This document shows positions 1-10,132 of a stretch of DNA of 64,000 nucleotides, piece by piece. Below the pieces are notes generated by a model. It was not told the origin of the DNA, did no database searches, and worked only from the letters and a program-made list of their open reading frames with translations. The DNA comes from Chloracidobacterium sp. (GTDB lineage Bacteria; Acidobacteriota; Blastocatellia; Pyrinomonadales; Pyrinomonadaceae), in assembly GCA_016711345.1 (NCBI GenBank), contig JADJTD010000001.1, forward strand, positions 806,001 to 870,000, in the 5' to 3' direction. The position numbers were made by a program, and so were the translations under genes. How positions within the stretch are numbered: position 1 is the first letter of the stretch; each line of letters opens with the position of its first letter.

Positions 1-3000
1 AGACAGGGTTATTTTCTTCATCTTCCTCCCAGCACTCAGCATCCTCCGGGTCGTATGTCGGGATCGGAAGATATACATTCTTCGATCCGACACCAGCGCC
101 CAACGGATCGAGAGAGATCATTTCTTTGTGGATTTCGCCCGAGGTCTCTTCCATTCCTGTCCAATGCATAAGAGTTTGCCCCAGCACCGCACCGCTCGGA
201 TCAGCATCAAGACGATGTGTCGTATCAAGCATAGAAGATTCGACCCTTTTAACTCTGTGATCCGCTATATGCTCTCCTCCCGCATATATTTTTGTCGTGC
301 GGTTTTGATGCTGCTCTTCATCGACCTCTATTTGGGCCAATATCTCGCCAAGTACAGACGACCTTATATTAAATGTTTTTATTGAGTCCTCGGCACAGGT
401 CGGCTCCGACATTGAACATGGCTTTGATTTGATCCACCTACCGTCGCCGTCATACCGCACATGCCTTGTCGTGTCTTCATGGCCTACGTCGGGAGCCTTA
501 TATGTCTTTGAAGGGTAGAAAACTATACGCCCATCCGCATCGTATCTTCGGTCTGAGGGCATATTGCTTTCCCTGAGAACGCGCCCGTCGGCATCGAACG
601 TTCGCTGGATGGTCTCGCTGATATTTACATTCGTTCCCGCCCAGTCCGGAACGTTTATCGTTTCGGTCTCACTTGTCATCCGTCCGTTTTCGTAACTAGA
701 TCCTTGACCAAATGCTGCCGTCCAGTGCAGTCGGCTCTGGTTTGTTGTTTCGCCAAATTTGTTATATTGATTCATGAATCGATACGGACGGTTTAAAGGA
801 TCGTTTTGGTTTTGGCCCGATCGAGCCTCAGCTCCCGTCCTTGCCTCCGTCAATCTACCCAGAAAATCGTATTTATATTTCCTGTCAAAATTCAGCATAT
901 TGTAATTCATTGTTCCATACGCATTGGAGTCTATATCTGAAAAACTCAGCCGCCCGTCCGCATGATATGTATACTGCAATTTTGCCCAGACATCCTGATA
1001 TTCGGACGCCTGTAAACGGTCATTGTATTCGATCCTCTTATTGTGAATGCTTCCATATTCAAAACGCTTAACAGCACCCCATGCACGGTATTTTGTGTCC
1101 GTGACATAATCCAGTTGTACGTTTTCGGATGCTCTATTTCCAGATACTGACTTTAATCGGCCTATTTTGTCGTATCCGTACGACACGACCTCGCCAAATG
1201 GCTCCGTCAGCGTCGAAAGCTGGCCGCCCTGAGAGTATGTGTATTGAATTCCAAAAGTGTCGTTGTTCTCTGGGGAAAGCGGAACCGTTTCATTAAACCG
1301 ACGCGTTTCGCTTGTAATCTGCGAAAGTGCATTGTAGACATATTCGACCGTGCCAAACCCATCTGTCATCTGGGTTCGGTTTCCGGTGTTGTCATACTGA
1401 AAATTTACTGTTGTGGGAACTTCAATGCCGCTTTGATTCGGGACTGTCCAGTTTATCTGGTCTATGAGTCCGAGATTATTATAAGTAAAGTGCTTTGCCG
1501 CCCCGCGAGCATCGGTTATCGTTTGCGGTACATCGTCAGGAAAATATGTATAGACCGTAGCAGTATGTGCATTCTGCTCGGGTTCATGTTTGCTGGCCAT
1601 ACGCCCGTGCCCATCATAAGTCTGGGTGGTTTCGCGAAACTCCGTTGCGTATTCCGTTCCAGCAAATACTTTTGAGGATATTACCTGATCGCGTCCGTTG
1701 TAGGTATTTGTCGCGGCCTTGTAAACCTGTCCGGTCCAATCCAGCATTTCCGTTTTGACATTTCGCCCAAAAAGGTCCGAATATTTTCTTTGAGTACGGC
1801 GGCCTTCCTCAAGTTGCTCTCCATATAATGTGACGATCTCGCCGCCGGCACAGCCACACCCTTGGTAGTCTGCTAGGGTGTCTGTTCCGTCAGTATTTAT
1901 TGTTCGAGTCACTCTCCCTTTCCAATCGTATTCCGTGTGTTTCCATAACCACGGACGAGGAGCGGCATCATCTCCAGCGCGGTTCCAACCGGAATCGACC
2001 TCCGTCGGAATCAATTGTGCTATGGGACGACCCAGAATGTCATAATTAGTATAAGAGTAAGACCACGTTGCTGTAGTTCCATTGGAGTTAAATGTATGAG
2101 GGGTTCTAGAGATAAATGTTTGCCCATTTCCATTTGCCCAGCTTTCGGTGACGACTTCGTCTGCCGTATCAGGGCCATTACTATTGTTTACATCGATGAT
2201 AGTCGAATACACCTTTAATTGGCCGTTTGTTGGATATTCGTAACGAGTGTAGTTATGTTCGGTCCATGCCCCGGAAACATTAATCCAAATCGCATTGCGT
2301 TTAAGCTTACCCGTAGTATCCCAATACGTGTGTACCGTTTTCATGTCAGGAGCAGTTCCCGAACGAGGTACACTTATGGTTTCAACATTCCCGCCAATAT
2401 CATAGCGATACCTCAGAACTGAGGAATAGGCTGAATCGCCCAAACTCACGCCCCCTGGAACGGTTACTACAGTTGGATAAGCATATGTTGTCGGATTACC
2501 CGTCGTGCTGAAATTATCCGTATAACCGAGACGGGTAACACGCCCGACAGCATCAGTCTGCGCAACGGGAGATCCCGCTGTATTGTATTTTATCGATGAT
2601 GTCACGGCGAGGTCTGGATCGGAAGCCGTAGATAAGTTTGTTGTATCCCAGCGTGATGTACTGGTCAAATTGCCACGACGTGTGAAACTAGCACCATATC
2701 CGCTATCATGCTGCACAGGCGAAATATTCTGCATTAGCGTTGCGTCGCTAAAATCACCTTGATCATAAGCATAGGTAACTTTAGAAACGTACTGGAGCGA
2801 ATTAACGTTAGGATCTTCATTCCAGCCCCAATTTTCCACCTTTAAGGGAAGACCGATCAGGCGTTTGTTTAAGTAAAGTGGATTTAGATTGTACTCTGTG
2901 GCCTGTTTCTTTTTGATCGTGTTGTCGGTGGCGAAAACCTCGATCTCACTAACGAGCCCAAAATAAGCGACCGTATCGCCTCCACCAATATTGGGAATGA

Positions 3001-5743
3001 CAGTCGGATCTTGAAGATAAGTCAAGGTTGTCCGCTTTACGTTACTTGCGTCATCCCCGACCTGTGTTTCTATTACTCGTGGATTGAGGACATAATCATA
3101 CGGCGTACCACCTACTTGGTCTTGTTCCCACTTAGTCCACGTCCACCGTTTTCGCTCGCTGCTGCAATCTGTATCTGAACCGATACAATCCTCCTGCGCA
3201 ATTGGCAAACCCTCCTTCCAACCCTGATTGTTGCGGCCAAAATGCAGGAGCGTATAAAGACCGTTAGGATGAGGCGACGTTGTGGACATCGCTACTCTGA
3301 CAACTGCCGTATCCTGGTCAATGTCATTTACCCTAAACCTTGAAAATTCCGGGACGGTGTTTTCAATGTCAATCTCCTGTGCTATGCCACTTGCGTCTAG
3401 ATTAGCGTTCTCTGCCCATTTATAGGTATGCGTAAACCGTGGGCAATCTAGCTGGCCGGCCGTGAGATTTGCGAGATCTGTCGAAACGTAATTTAAGACA
3501 CGTGATGGTGACTCAGCAGCAGCAGCAGAAACCGTACTTACTTTTTGCACTTGTAAGTAATCGTTATACTCAAAGCGTGTCCAACTGTTATCAGCATAGG
3601 TGATCTTTTCCAATACCTTCATTACTGTTCCGTCAGGAGGTCCAATCACGGTATTTATATCTCCTCCGAAATCGGTGTTTATTGGCTTATTTCCGTAGGT
3701 AAAACTTGCCCATGTATGTTGGCCAGTGCTCCACGATTGCTTAATCGAAAGTGGGTATAGCTCGGGATCATAATTAATTGTTATTACGCGTCCCAAGGTG
3801 TCCGTAACATTTTGCAATAAGCCTTGCTCAGTGTAATTGATCGAAATGAAATTGCCGTTCCGGTCGAGAATCCTTGTGCATTTAAATGCATTAACCTTCC
3901 ATGAATACGACATTTGGCTGCCATCAATTCCTCTGATCATTATCTCTACGTTTTGGACCGGTTCATTGGGACCGTTTGACCCTTTTGTTTCAAGGTGCAT
4001 GTAACTCGAATCCGTCGTTTCGTAATTATTGCTTGCGCCGATTTGTCTAAACTGTACCCGCGCACCATCGGGCGTAACCATTAGATAAAACCATTTATCA
4101 TTTGGCTTGTCGTAATAAACAGGTTCAATTTCCGGAAATCCAAATCGAAACCCCGGTGAAATGTTACTCCGGTCAGGATCGAAGAACATTTTCGTATCAT
4201 CTTTTAACCAAACAAGTGAGTTGTAACTAATACCTAAACCTGCATTTAGTCCCGCCCTGCCCGGCAGACTGACAAGCGATGTTCCCCAAGAAAAATTCTG
4301 CGAATAGAGATTTGTTCCACCTGTGGCATTTCTCCGAGCGAGTCTTGCTTTTGCCCCATTAACTCCAGGGTCAATAACACCGCCTACTTGTTTTGTATAT
4401 GCCGAAGGAAGCGCGATATCGCCCGCTGACCCAAGCGTTCTATAAAGATATGGCGGATTAGGGTAATCGGTTGTGTCGCTCTTATGGATATACCAAACGC
4501 CTGTCGTAGGCCGCCATACAGCACAATCGGTTGTTCCATCGTTATCATAATCCGCGGGTACGGGCTGATCGCCGTAGTTGCCCCAACCAACAGATGTAGT
4601 TAACCCATAACCATTTCCTGAAATTGTCGCGAAATACCAAATTCCCTCAGACGGTCGATAAACTGCCAAATCGCTCTTTCCGTCACCATTAAAATCTCCC
4701 TGTACGGGTATATCGTTAGCTTGTCCATACTGGATGTAATAGTCGCCAGCTACGCTCCTATGAATATCCCAATAACCGGAGCCTGCAATTGTTCGGAATA
4801 CGGCTCTGTCCGTCTTTGTATCGGTGTCATAGTTCCCCGGAATAGGAATGCCACCGGTGGTAGTCTCCTGATGTTCGCGGTATCCACCTTGGCTTTCATT
4901 TATATACCAACGCCCATTGGACGGCCGGTATACAGCTTGATCGCTTGTCCCATCCCCGTCATAATCACCTACTGCCGGAATATCACCGGAAATCCCCATA
5001 TGTATACCCAAGGGCTGCGGCGTTGCACTCGCCGTTAACGGGCTCGGTATATAAAACCAAGTTCCCGGATTCGCTGGAGTGCCAGGGTTAAAAATCGCGA
5101 CGTCCGTTTTGCCGTCACCGTTATAATCACCCGGTACCGGCTTTGACGAATAACTTCCGAGATTTGTATTACTCACAATAGAGCCATCATTTTTTCTTAT
5201 TCTGAACTCATGTGTTGCAGGATGCCATCCGCTAACATCGGCCCCCCCCAACCCGTCGAATTCAAATGTGACGCTGCCCGTTGCGTTATACATGGTGGGC
5301 TGTGTATATTCTGAATTCATTTCCTTCGTCTTAATCTTGGGGATGACCAAGGCAAAGAGGGCCGTTGTTCCGTCAACAAGTTTTTCGACAAGTGATTGCT
5401 GTCTTATAATGGCAACACCTCTCGGAAATTCCGGCTCGGCAAAAAGATTCGATAGCGGCGAAAAAAGGTTCGCAGCTAACGCAAAAGATTCTGTTATGCC
5501 GACGGACGAATTTGGAGCGAGAAACAGTTTAGGGGGAGCTGGAGACGACTCAGAGGCTGGTATTCGACCACTCGCTTTTGCGATTGGGATTGGTCCGGTG
5601 AAAAGCACCTGTCCAAGAAGTGTCAAGATCAAAAATACGCTTCCAATGCGTGAAACGCCTATTTTATCTATGGCAAAGACCTTGGGGATGGCAGACACAC
5701 TTCGTCTACGGTCAGATTTGGAAACAAGCGGTAGTTTCTTCAT
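1..5743 (-). CDS. Giant secreted FG-GAP/VCBS + RHS (YD-repeat) protein, N-terminal part only
   Basis: I read one open frame from an ATG at 5743, preceded by GAGGAG, to the left window edge: 1914 codons, with the C-terminus outside. The N-terminus is basic with a hydrophobic stretch at about residues 34-50, consistent with export or anchoring. Residues about 200-410 hold five calcium-loop-type FG-GAP/VCBS repeats (GDYNGDGKTD, GDYDGDGTSD, GNYDTDTKTD, GDFNGDGKSD, ADYDNDGTTD) spaced near 48 residues. From about residue 1100 on, the protein carries RHS/YD-repeat segments such as DAVGRVTRLGYTDN, YDILGRPIAQ and DLFGRNVKT. RHS shells usually encapsulate a C-terminal toxin or effector, but that end is not in the window, so toxin identity is unknown. 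In the visible part the acidic stretch near the left edge (PTYDPEDAECWEEDEEN) is not typical RHS repeat. The next gene upstream is 426 bp away, so this is probably its own transcription unit. Confidence 0.9.
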   Translation of the reverse strand, partial: MKKLPLVSKSDRRRSVSAIPKVFAIDKIGVSRIGSVFLILTLLGQVLFTGPIPIAKASGRIPASESSPAPPKLFLAPNSSVGITESFALAANLFSPLSNLFAEPEFPRGVAIIRQQSLVEKLVDGTTALFALVIPKIKTKEMNSEYTQPTMYNATGSVTFEFDGLGGADVSGWHPATHEFRIRKNDGSIVSNTNLGSYSSKPVPGDYNGDGKTDVAIFNPGTPANPGTWFYIPSPLTASATPQPLGIHMGISGDIPAVGDYDGDGTSDQAVYRPSNGRWYINESQGGYREHQETTTGGIPIPGNYDTDTKTDRAVFRTIAGSGYWDIHRSVAGDYYIQYGQANDIPVQGDFNGDGKSDLAVYRPSEGIWYFATISGNGYGLTTSVGWGNYGDQPVPADYDNDGTTDCAVWRPTTGVWYIHKSDTTDYPNPPYLYRTLGSAGDIALPSAYTKQVGGVIDPGVNGAKARLARRNATGGTNLYSQNFSWGTSLVSLPGRAGLNAGLGISYNSLVWLKDDTKMFFDPDRSNISPGFRFGFPEIEPVYYDKPNDKWFYLMVTPDGARVQFRQIGASNNYETTDSSYMHLETKGSNGPNEPVQNVEIMIRGIDGSQMSYSWKVNAFKCTRILDRNGNFISINYTEQGLLQNVTDTLGRVITINYDPELYPLSIKQSWSTGQHTWASFTYGNKPINTDFGGDINTVIGPPDGTVMKVLEKITYADNSWTRFEYNDYLQVQKVSTVSAAAAESPSRVLNYVSTDLANLTAGQLDCPRFTHTYKWAENANLDASGIAQEIDIENTVPEFSRFRVNDIDQDTAVVRVAMSTTSPHPNGLYTLLHFGRNNQGWKEGLPIAQEDCIGSDTDCSSERKRWTWTKWEQDQVGGTPYDYVLNPRVIETQVGDDASNVKRTTLTYLQDPTVIPNIGGGDTVAYFGLVSEIEVFATDNTIKKKQATEYNLNPLYLNKRLIGLPLKVENWGWNEDPNVNSLQYVSKVTYAYDQGDFSDATLMQNISPVQHDSGYGASFTRRGNLTSTSRWDTTNLSTASDPDLAVTSSIKYNTAGSPVAQTDAVGRVTRLGYTDNFSTTGNPTTYAYPTVVTVPGGVSLGDSAYSSVLRYRYDIGGNVETISVPRSGTAPDMKTVHTYWDTTGKLKRNAIWINVSGAWTEHNYTRYEYPTNGQLKVYSTIIDVNNSNGPDTADEVVTESWANGNGQTFISRTPHTFNSNGTTATWSYSYTNYDILGRPIAQLIPTEVDSGWNRAGDDAAPRPWLWKHTEYDWKGRVTRTINTDGTDTLADYQGCGCAGGEIVTLYGEQLEEGRRTQRKYSDLFGRNVKTEMLDWTGQVYKAATNTYNGRDQVISSKVFAGTEYATEFRETTQTYDGHGRMASKHEPEQNAHTATVYTYFPDDVPQTITDARGAAKHFTYNNLGLIDQINWTVPNQSGIEVPTTVNFQYDNTGNRTQMTDGFGTVEYVYNALSQITSETRRFNETVPLSPENNDTFGIQYTYSQGGQLSTLTEPFGEVVSYGYDKIGRLKSVSGNRASENVQLDYVTDTKYRAWGAVKRFEYGSIHNKRIEYNDRLQASEYQDVWAKLQYTYHADGRLSFSDIDSNAYGTMNYNMLNFDRKYKYDFLGRLTEARTGAEARSGQNQNDPLNRPYRFMNQYNKFGETTNQSRLHWTAAFGQGSSYENGRMTSETETINVPDWAGTNVNISETIQRTFDADGRVLRESNMPSDRRYDADGRIVFYPSKTYKAPDVGHEDTTRHVRYDGDGRWIKSKPCSMSEPTCAEDSIKTFNIRSSVLGEILAQIEVDEEQHQNRTTKIYAGGEHIADHRVKRVESSMLDTTHRLDADPSGAVLGQTLMHWTGMEETSGEIHKEMISLDPLGAGVGSKNVYLPIPTYDPEDAECWEEDEENNPV

Positions 5744-5928
5744 TATTCGTCTCCTCGATCAAATGGAATGTATAAAGCCGACCGGGATTTCCCGACATTT
5801 ATAAATATTTAAGAGATAAATTGATCGAAAAACGAATTAAAACCAAGATACGCCTACTCTAGTTTCATAGTCAAGAGCCCTTCTAGTATTTTCTCGAAAA
5901 TTAACAAAAAATTAATTCGACTGCACAA

Positions 5929-5954
5929 TGTCAGAAAACTGTAGTTTTCTGACA
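5929..5954. repeat. Perfect 12-bp inverted repeat in the gap before the RHS gene
   Basis: The arms TGTCAGAAAACT (5929-5940) and AGTTTTCTGACA (5943-5954) are perfectly complementary with a 2-base centre. The element sits in the 426-bp gap between the metallophosphoesterase stop (6169) and the RHS start (5743), both on the minus strand. No T-run follows immediately, so it is a poor classical terminator. It could be a protein-binding palindrome or an mRNA hairpin. The rest of the gap shows only a weak 68-codon frame (5912-6118, minus) that I do not accept as a gene. Confidence 0.6.
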
Positions 5955-6168
5955 CTCCATGTGGTTTTATCGTTTCTTAATTGCTGGCTTAGAACGACGC
6001 GGTGCAACTTATCCAGCTTCCGGCAATTTCGATTAGAAATCCGTCCAACTGATGGCATCAATCCTCCAAAACCGCTTGCAACGATGCACCTCATCCCTTG
6101 AATGAACAAACTTTGCAAAGTCCGTATAACCCTTTCTTGGATCCCAAAGGGATCAAGCCCTCTCTCTC

Positions 6169-8019
6169 TTAAAAATCCTTAACTATCTCAATAGGCTTTT
6201 CGATCAATTTCATCCTTATCTCCTGGTCCGGCATATACAGTTGTTTTCTTCCGTCTTTCATCCATTTCCATTTTTTGCACACTTTCTCCAAGCCGATCGG
6301 GTAAATCGTGAGCTTGCCATCTTTGTCTATTTTTAGCCGCAGAAAATTCTTGTAATCCTCAATCGCCACGGCCGAATACGCCATGTTTCCATGAGTTTTG
6401 ACTACATAAATGGCTGTGAAAAGGTAAGCCGCCATTATTATTGAGCCAAAAATCCACCCAAAGGCGGCAATGGGAATAGCTAAAGATAGAATTTTGCAGA
6501 TACGATATGAAAATTCGGTATGCCCAATCGAGCTTTGAACATACCAAAATATAAAAAAGAAAGACGCTAAGTGTGTCAGCGCGTGAACAAACCCAAACAG
6601 TATTTTTCCCAAGCGCGTCTTAGCCTCAGCAAAAAATATTAACCCGATGACCACTATCAGGACCAAAATCAATGCAACCGGAGTATCCGCCAGACCGTTC
6701 AATATTTTGAAAAATATTTCCAGAAAACCACCGCCACTAATATCAAACCGGCAGACATAAGCCAGCAACAGGTAAAACGCAGCAGTGACCATGCCAAACG
6801 ACCAGTTGGTTACGATATTCTTGAAGTTTTCAATGAACATATCTTGTGACCTTTTTTCATCTGGAAAAGAGATTTTCTTTTTGAATTTATTCCCGTTTAA
6901 CGTGCCAATCAGTTCAGGATTACCGATCTGCGTAGGATGCATAAAAGCCCCACCGCCACCGGCAGTTATCTTATGTTTGATAGAGAGTGCACTTTTGTTC
7001 AGATCGTCGGTCTCGAATTCATAATGGCAATAATGATGAAGGTCTCCTGAGAGCATAACTTTGACCTTATTTTTCAGATTGTGACCTAAGAAAAACTCGA
7101 GTTCGCTAAACTCCTGCGGTGCATCGTCCAGCACTTCTTCACTCAATTTCTGAGCTTCTTGTTTAGAAGGTTTATCGCCATTGTGTTCTAAACGACGTAT
7201 TTGATTAAGCTTAACTTCATCCAACCCGAACCCGGTCCAGTATGGAGTGGACGTACAAAGGATTATCTTGTCCCCCTCACCGAGGTGTTTCATTACCTCA
7301 TTGAAATAGTCTTTCTGGGGTTTATCTATCGTGTTCCCAAGCTGTGTATCGGTAGCAAATATCCACCAGCCTTTAATTAGTTCTAAGGCAAAATAGCTTC
7401 TGTCCTGTAAGGTGTGCTGTTCTGCAAATCTACGTCTTTCACAAAATGTTTCAGAGAAAATAACCAGCGAATCATACCAGTCATGGTTACCGGGAATGGC
7501 AAACACGGTTGAATGATCGTTCTCTATGCCGCTTGCCTTGAATGCAAGTTCATAAGGTTTTTTAAGGCGATTATCGTAATCTGCAGCCGTAGCTCTTGGA
7601 TAGACCTCATCTCCGCCGAAGATTAGGACATCTTCGAATTTAGTTTGATATTCACCATTTAGATCTTCTTCGAGAGCTGTATTGAAATTTATCTGCGGCC
7701 TCGTAACGCATTGCGCCATTGTATAAGTGGAATCAAAGCCGTCGCCCACATCAGAAATGTAGTTTACCCAAAGCTCATCAACTTCTTCACGCTCTTTTGC
7801 AACATCGCTCTGAGGGCCAAAAAGGGAAACGGGGATGAAACCTTGACGGGTATGAACATAGTAGTTTGCGGAAAGCGAAGTAACGCCGGGCAGAAACAGC
7901 CTTTTATCAGCGTGCTTGCCAAATAATGCAGAAACCACAACCTCCCTACCAGTTCTTATCAACTGGCGCGGTTCCAGCCATTTGACCATTTTTTCTTGTA
8001 TTAGGCTGTTTCTACTCAT
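6169..8019 (-). CDS. Membrane-anchored calcineurin-like metallophosphoesterase
   Basis: This is a 616-residue protein. The N-terminal half carries the metal-binding signatures of the calcineurin-like phosphoesterase fold in order: SDVGDGFDST (about 89-98), GGDEVYP (135-141), GNHDW (177-181) and, further on, SGDLHHY. The first motif is the D-x-G-D-G variant rather than D-x-H. The C-terminal half has about four hydrophobic helices (around NWSFGMVTAAFYLLLAYV, VALILVLIVVIGLIFF, THLASFFFIFWYV and GSIIMAAYLFTAIYVV), so the catalytic domain is tethered to the inner membrane. The substrate is unknown. There is no signal peptide before the catalytic domain, so a cytoplasmic orientation is likely. The gene lies 38 bp downstream of the PHP-type gene at 8058-9404 and may be co-transcribed with it; both would act on phosphoester or related substrates. 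Confidence 0.85.
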   Translation of the reverse strand: MSRNSLIQEKMVKWLEPRQLIRTGREVVVSALFGKHADKRLFLPGVTSLSANYYVHTRQGFIPVSLFGPQSDVAKEREEVDELWVNYISDVGDGFDSTYTMAQCVTRPQINFNTALEEDLNGEYQTKFEDVLIFGGDEVYPRATAADYDNRLKKPYELAFKASGIENDHSTVFAIPGNHDWYDSLVIFSETFCERRRFAEQHTLQDRSYFALELIKGWWIFATDTQLGNTIDKPQKDYFNEVMKHLGEGDKIILCTSTPYWTGFGLDEVKLNQIRRLEHNGDKPSKQEAQKLSEEVLDDAPQEFSELEFFLGHNLKNKVKVMLSGDLHHYCHYEFETDDLNKSALSIKHKITAGGGGAFMHPTQIGNPELIGTLNGNKFKKKISFPDEKRSQDMFIENFKNIVTNWSFGMVTAAFYLLLAYVCRFDISGGGFLEIFFKILNGLADTPVALILVLIVVIGLIFFAEAKTRLGKILFGFVHALTHLASFFFIFWYVQSSIGHTEFSYRICKILSLAIPIAAFGWIFGSIIMAAYLFTAIYVVKTHGNMAYSAVAIEDYKNFLRLKIDKDGKLTIYPIGLEKVCKKWKWMKDGRKQLYMPDQEIRMKLIEKPIEIVKDF

Positions 8020-8057
8020 GTGCTATATCGAAACCATTCCTTGCGATGCCTAAGTTC

Positions 8058-9404
8058 TTAGGACGTAAAGAAAAAAGGAGCAGTCCATGCGTCGGCTTGT
8101 TTGCGGTTGGAGTCCTTGCCGCCCATTTCCGTCACATGAATATAGCAATAGGTACCCGGTTGTACCCGGTATGAAAACTCCACGGTTTCACCGGCCGGTA
8201 CAAAAATAGAACCGACCGATTGGCCGTCGAATATTATGTTCCTGACTCGGGCAGCCGGTCCGCCCGGCGCGTTATCAACAACAAGCTCGACTAAATAAGG
8301 CCCTTCGTTCTGGCTTTGCCCGGAATCACTATCAGCTCCTTGATCGATAAACACCTTGAAGGTTTTTAACTCACCGGCCGCCGGAACACTGATAATTGAA
8401 CCCATCCACTGGTTACCCGTAAGGAACGCTACCGCCATCTCGTTGTCTTCAGACGCAAAAACTCTTCGGGCTTTGTAGGCGTCCACGAACGCTGACGGAG
8501 TTAGGCCATTCGCCCAAACGCCTGTCCTTGCTGCGGTGTGTCGGCCCCAGTTAGCACGATGATTGTCGTGATCGCCCACGGGTGCCAGCCGGAAGCCCAT
8601 ATTTAGATATTTGCGATAGTGGCTTTCTAAACTGTCACCGTCTTGGTGGGCGTTTAGTTCGGCGCTGTTACCATTGCCCCCGTGGGAGGAGCCGTTTATA
8701 TGCTCGATCGCTACATACGTATCCATGAAGAAATTTACAAAATTATTATTGGCGTTGTTGCCCGTGAACGATTCACGTCCATACGCGGTCGCGGCTGAAA
8801 CCTGGTTGGGATGATTCAATTGTACAAGCAGCAACGGGTTATTTTTCTCAAGGCCCGCGTGATTTAGGTAATTCGTGAAAAGCGATCTGAAGTTCCCGTT
8901 CGGGATATTCTGTGGCACAGGATTGTTCGCAAAGAACAAATTTACATGATTTCCGGAGCTTATTACACTCCATTCCATACCCGGAATGGCCAGAAATCTA
9001 TTTTGATACGCATTATCGTTATTTATTTTGGCAGCGGCATCACGGATTAGTTTGTACCCGCCATCCGGCATTTCGTGACTGCAAAACTGCTGATTACCCT
9101 CTGGACCGTGCACATGATCGGTAACGGCGAGGAAATCCAATTTCCCGAGATCGGCGGCACGTTTATACGCCGCATAAGGTCCATTAGCTATCGCAAAACG
9201 CTCGTTGCTGTCAGAAAGAAGCAGCTGTTCAAAAATGTTCTGATCAGCCGGTTGAGGTTGGAAATCTGGGGATAAAACTGTGTGTGCGTGCATAACCCCC
9301 AGATAACACTTTTTTCCATTGAACGTGATGGGTGAGGCGGCGATCTTGCCGAGAACAATTGAAAATAATAGAAAGGTTGAAAAACAGTAACTCAATCTCT
9401 TCAT
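8058..9404 (-). CDS. Secreted PHP-type metallohydrolase, CehA/McbA-like
   Basis: This 448-residue protein has a clear signal peptide (a hydrophobic run ending near KIAASP). It then shows the PHP metal-ligand pattern: HAHTVLSPD near the start of the mature protein, DFLAVTDHVHG, an acidic GMEWS, QLNHP and VGDHDNHR. This order of His and Asp/Glu ligands is that of CehA/McbA-type metallohydrolases, which hydrolyse esters and phosphoesters in a PHP fold. The C-terminal 100 residues look like a beta-sandwich. Location is periplasmic or extracellular. The upstream sequence has an AG-rich ribosome binding site before the ATG at 9404. It is probably in one operon with the membrane metallophosphoesterase just downstream. 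The actual substrate cannot be told. Confidence 0.8.
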   Translation of the reverse strand: MKRLSYCFSTFLLFSIVLGKIAASPITFNGKKCYLGVMHAHTVLSPDFQPQPADQNIFEQLLLSDSNERFAIANGPYAAYKRAADLGKLDFLAVTDHVHGPEGNQQFCSHEMPDGGYKLIRDAAAKINNDNAYQNRFLAIPGMEWSVISSGNHVNLFFANNPVPQNIPNGNFRSLFTNYLNHAGLEKNNPLLLVQLNHPNQVSAATAYGRESFTGNNANNNFVNFFMDTYVAIEHINGSSHGGNGNSAELNAHQDGDSLESHYRKYLNMGFRLAPVGDHDNHRANWGRHTAARTGVWANGLTPSAFVDAYKARRVFASEDNEMAVAFLTGNQWMGSIISVPAAGELKTFKVFIDQGADSDSGQSQNEGPYLVELVVDNAPGGPAARVRNIIFDGQSVGSIFVPAGETVEFSYRVQPGTYCYIHVTEMGGKDSNRKQADAWTAPFFFTS

Positions 9405-9468
9405 CTCTTCCTCCTATCGAGACTTATTTCGAAGAGTACTTTTTATTCATATGCGAAGTCCTAGACAG

Positions 9469-10072
9469 TCAGACAGCGTCCATGGTGAATTGAAGCAAGA
9501 TCGAAAACGCAACATGAAGCACGTCTCTGCTCCCGCCATATGAGAAAAGTCCTCCCGTTGATTTAGACCTGTGGTAATCCAAAACCCCTTGAAGTACTGC
9601 TCCTTTCACCCTTGGATTTGCGGAGAATGTAACTCTTTTTCTAGTATGTGTCAAGTTAAAATCGGGTGATCGAGATCCTCTGCGACTCCGATGATCATTA
9701 AATAGTCGTTGGTTATTTTCTTTGAAAAACTTGATAGTGAAGCATATCCCGAAAAAGACTGCCATGAAACCTTTTAATGTCGAAACCAAGTCCTTGATAA
9801 GCCTAAAAACAAACTGCCGCGTTCTGACGTTATGAAGTGAAAAAAAGATGCTCAACGACCAGCCTTTCGAGTAGGGTGACGAGATTATTGCATGTATTCG
9901 GTTATCATTCATAACACGATCGAGATATGCCTCCTTAGTAATCGAAGCAGAGACTTCTTGCAGCTTATCCACCGCATCCTTTGATGGCCGTAATCCCGTT
10001 ATCTATCTCCTGGTCGGACTGCGCCCATTGGATAAGACTTAAGACGACCGTGCTTACAAATGACTGTTTCAT
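9469..10072 (-). pseudogene. Small unknown gene with an apparent one-base frameshift
   Basis: An ATG at 10072 has an excellent site (AAGGAG, 7-base spacing) and begins MKQSFVSTVVLSLIQWAQ. This frame stops after 36 codons. The next frame continues without a gap as DAVDKLQEVSASITKEAY and runs to 9469. Removing one G from AAAGGATGCGG joins ...NGITAIK to DAVDKLQ..., giving a helical amphipathic stretch across the junction. I therefore read it as one frameshifted gene of roughly 200 codons. The downstream half contains a hydrophobic segment (LKGFMAVFFGICFTIKFF), but its second half is low-complexity basic sequence and may itself be decayed. The function is unknown, and a sequencing or assembly error is an alternative to real decay. 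Confidence 0.4.
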
Positions 10073-10132
10073 ACTTGAACTCCTTGGCTTGAAAAAGGAC
10101 GCCTGAGACGCGGGGCAATTGCTATAATGTCG

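Noticed and set aside
5268..5804. 178-codon plus-strand frame over the RHS N-terminus
   Set aside because: It is antisense to the clear RHS reading with its signal-like N-terminus and FG-GAP repeats. No motif or site supports it.
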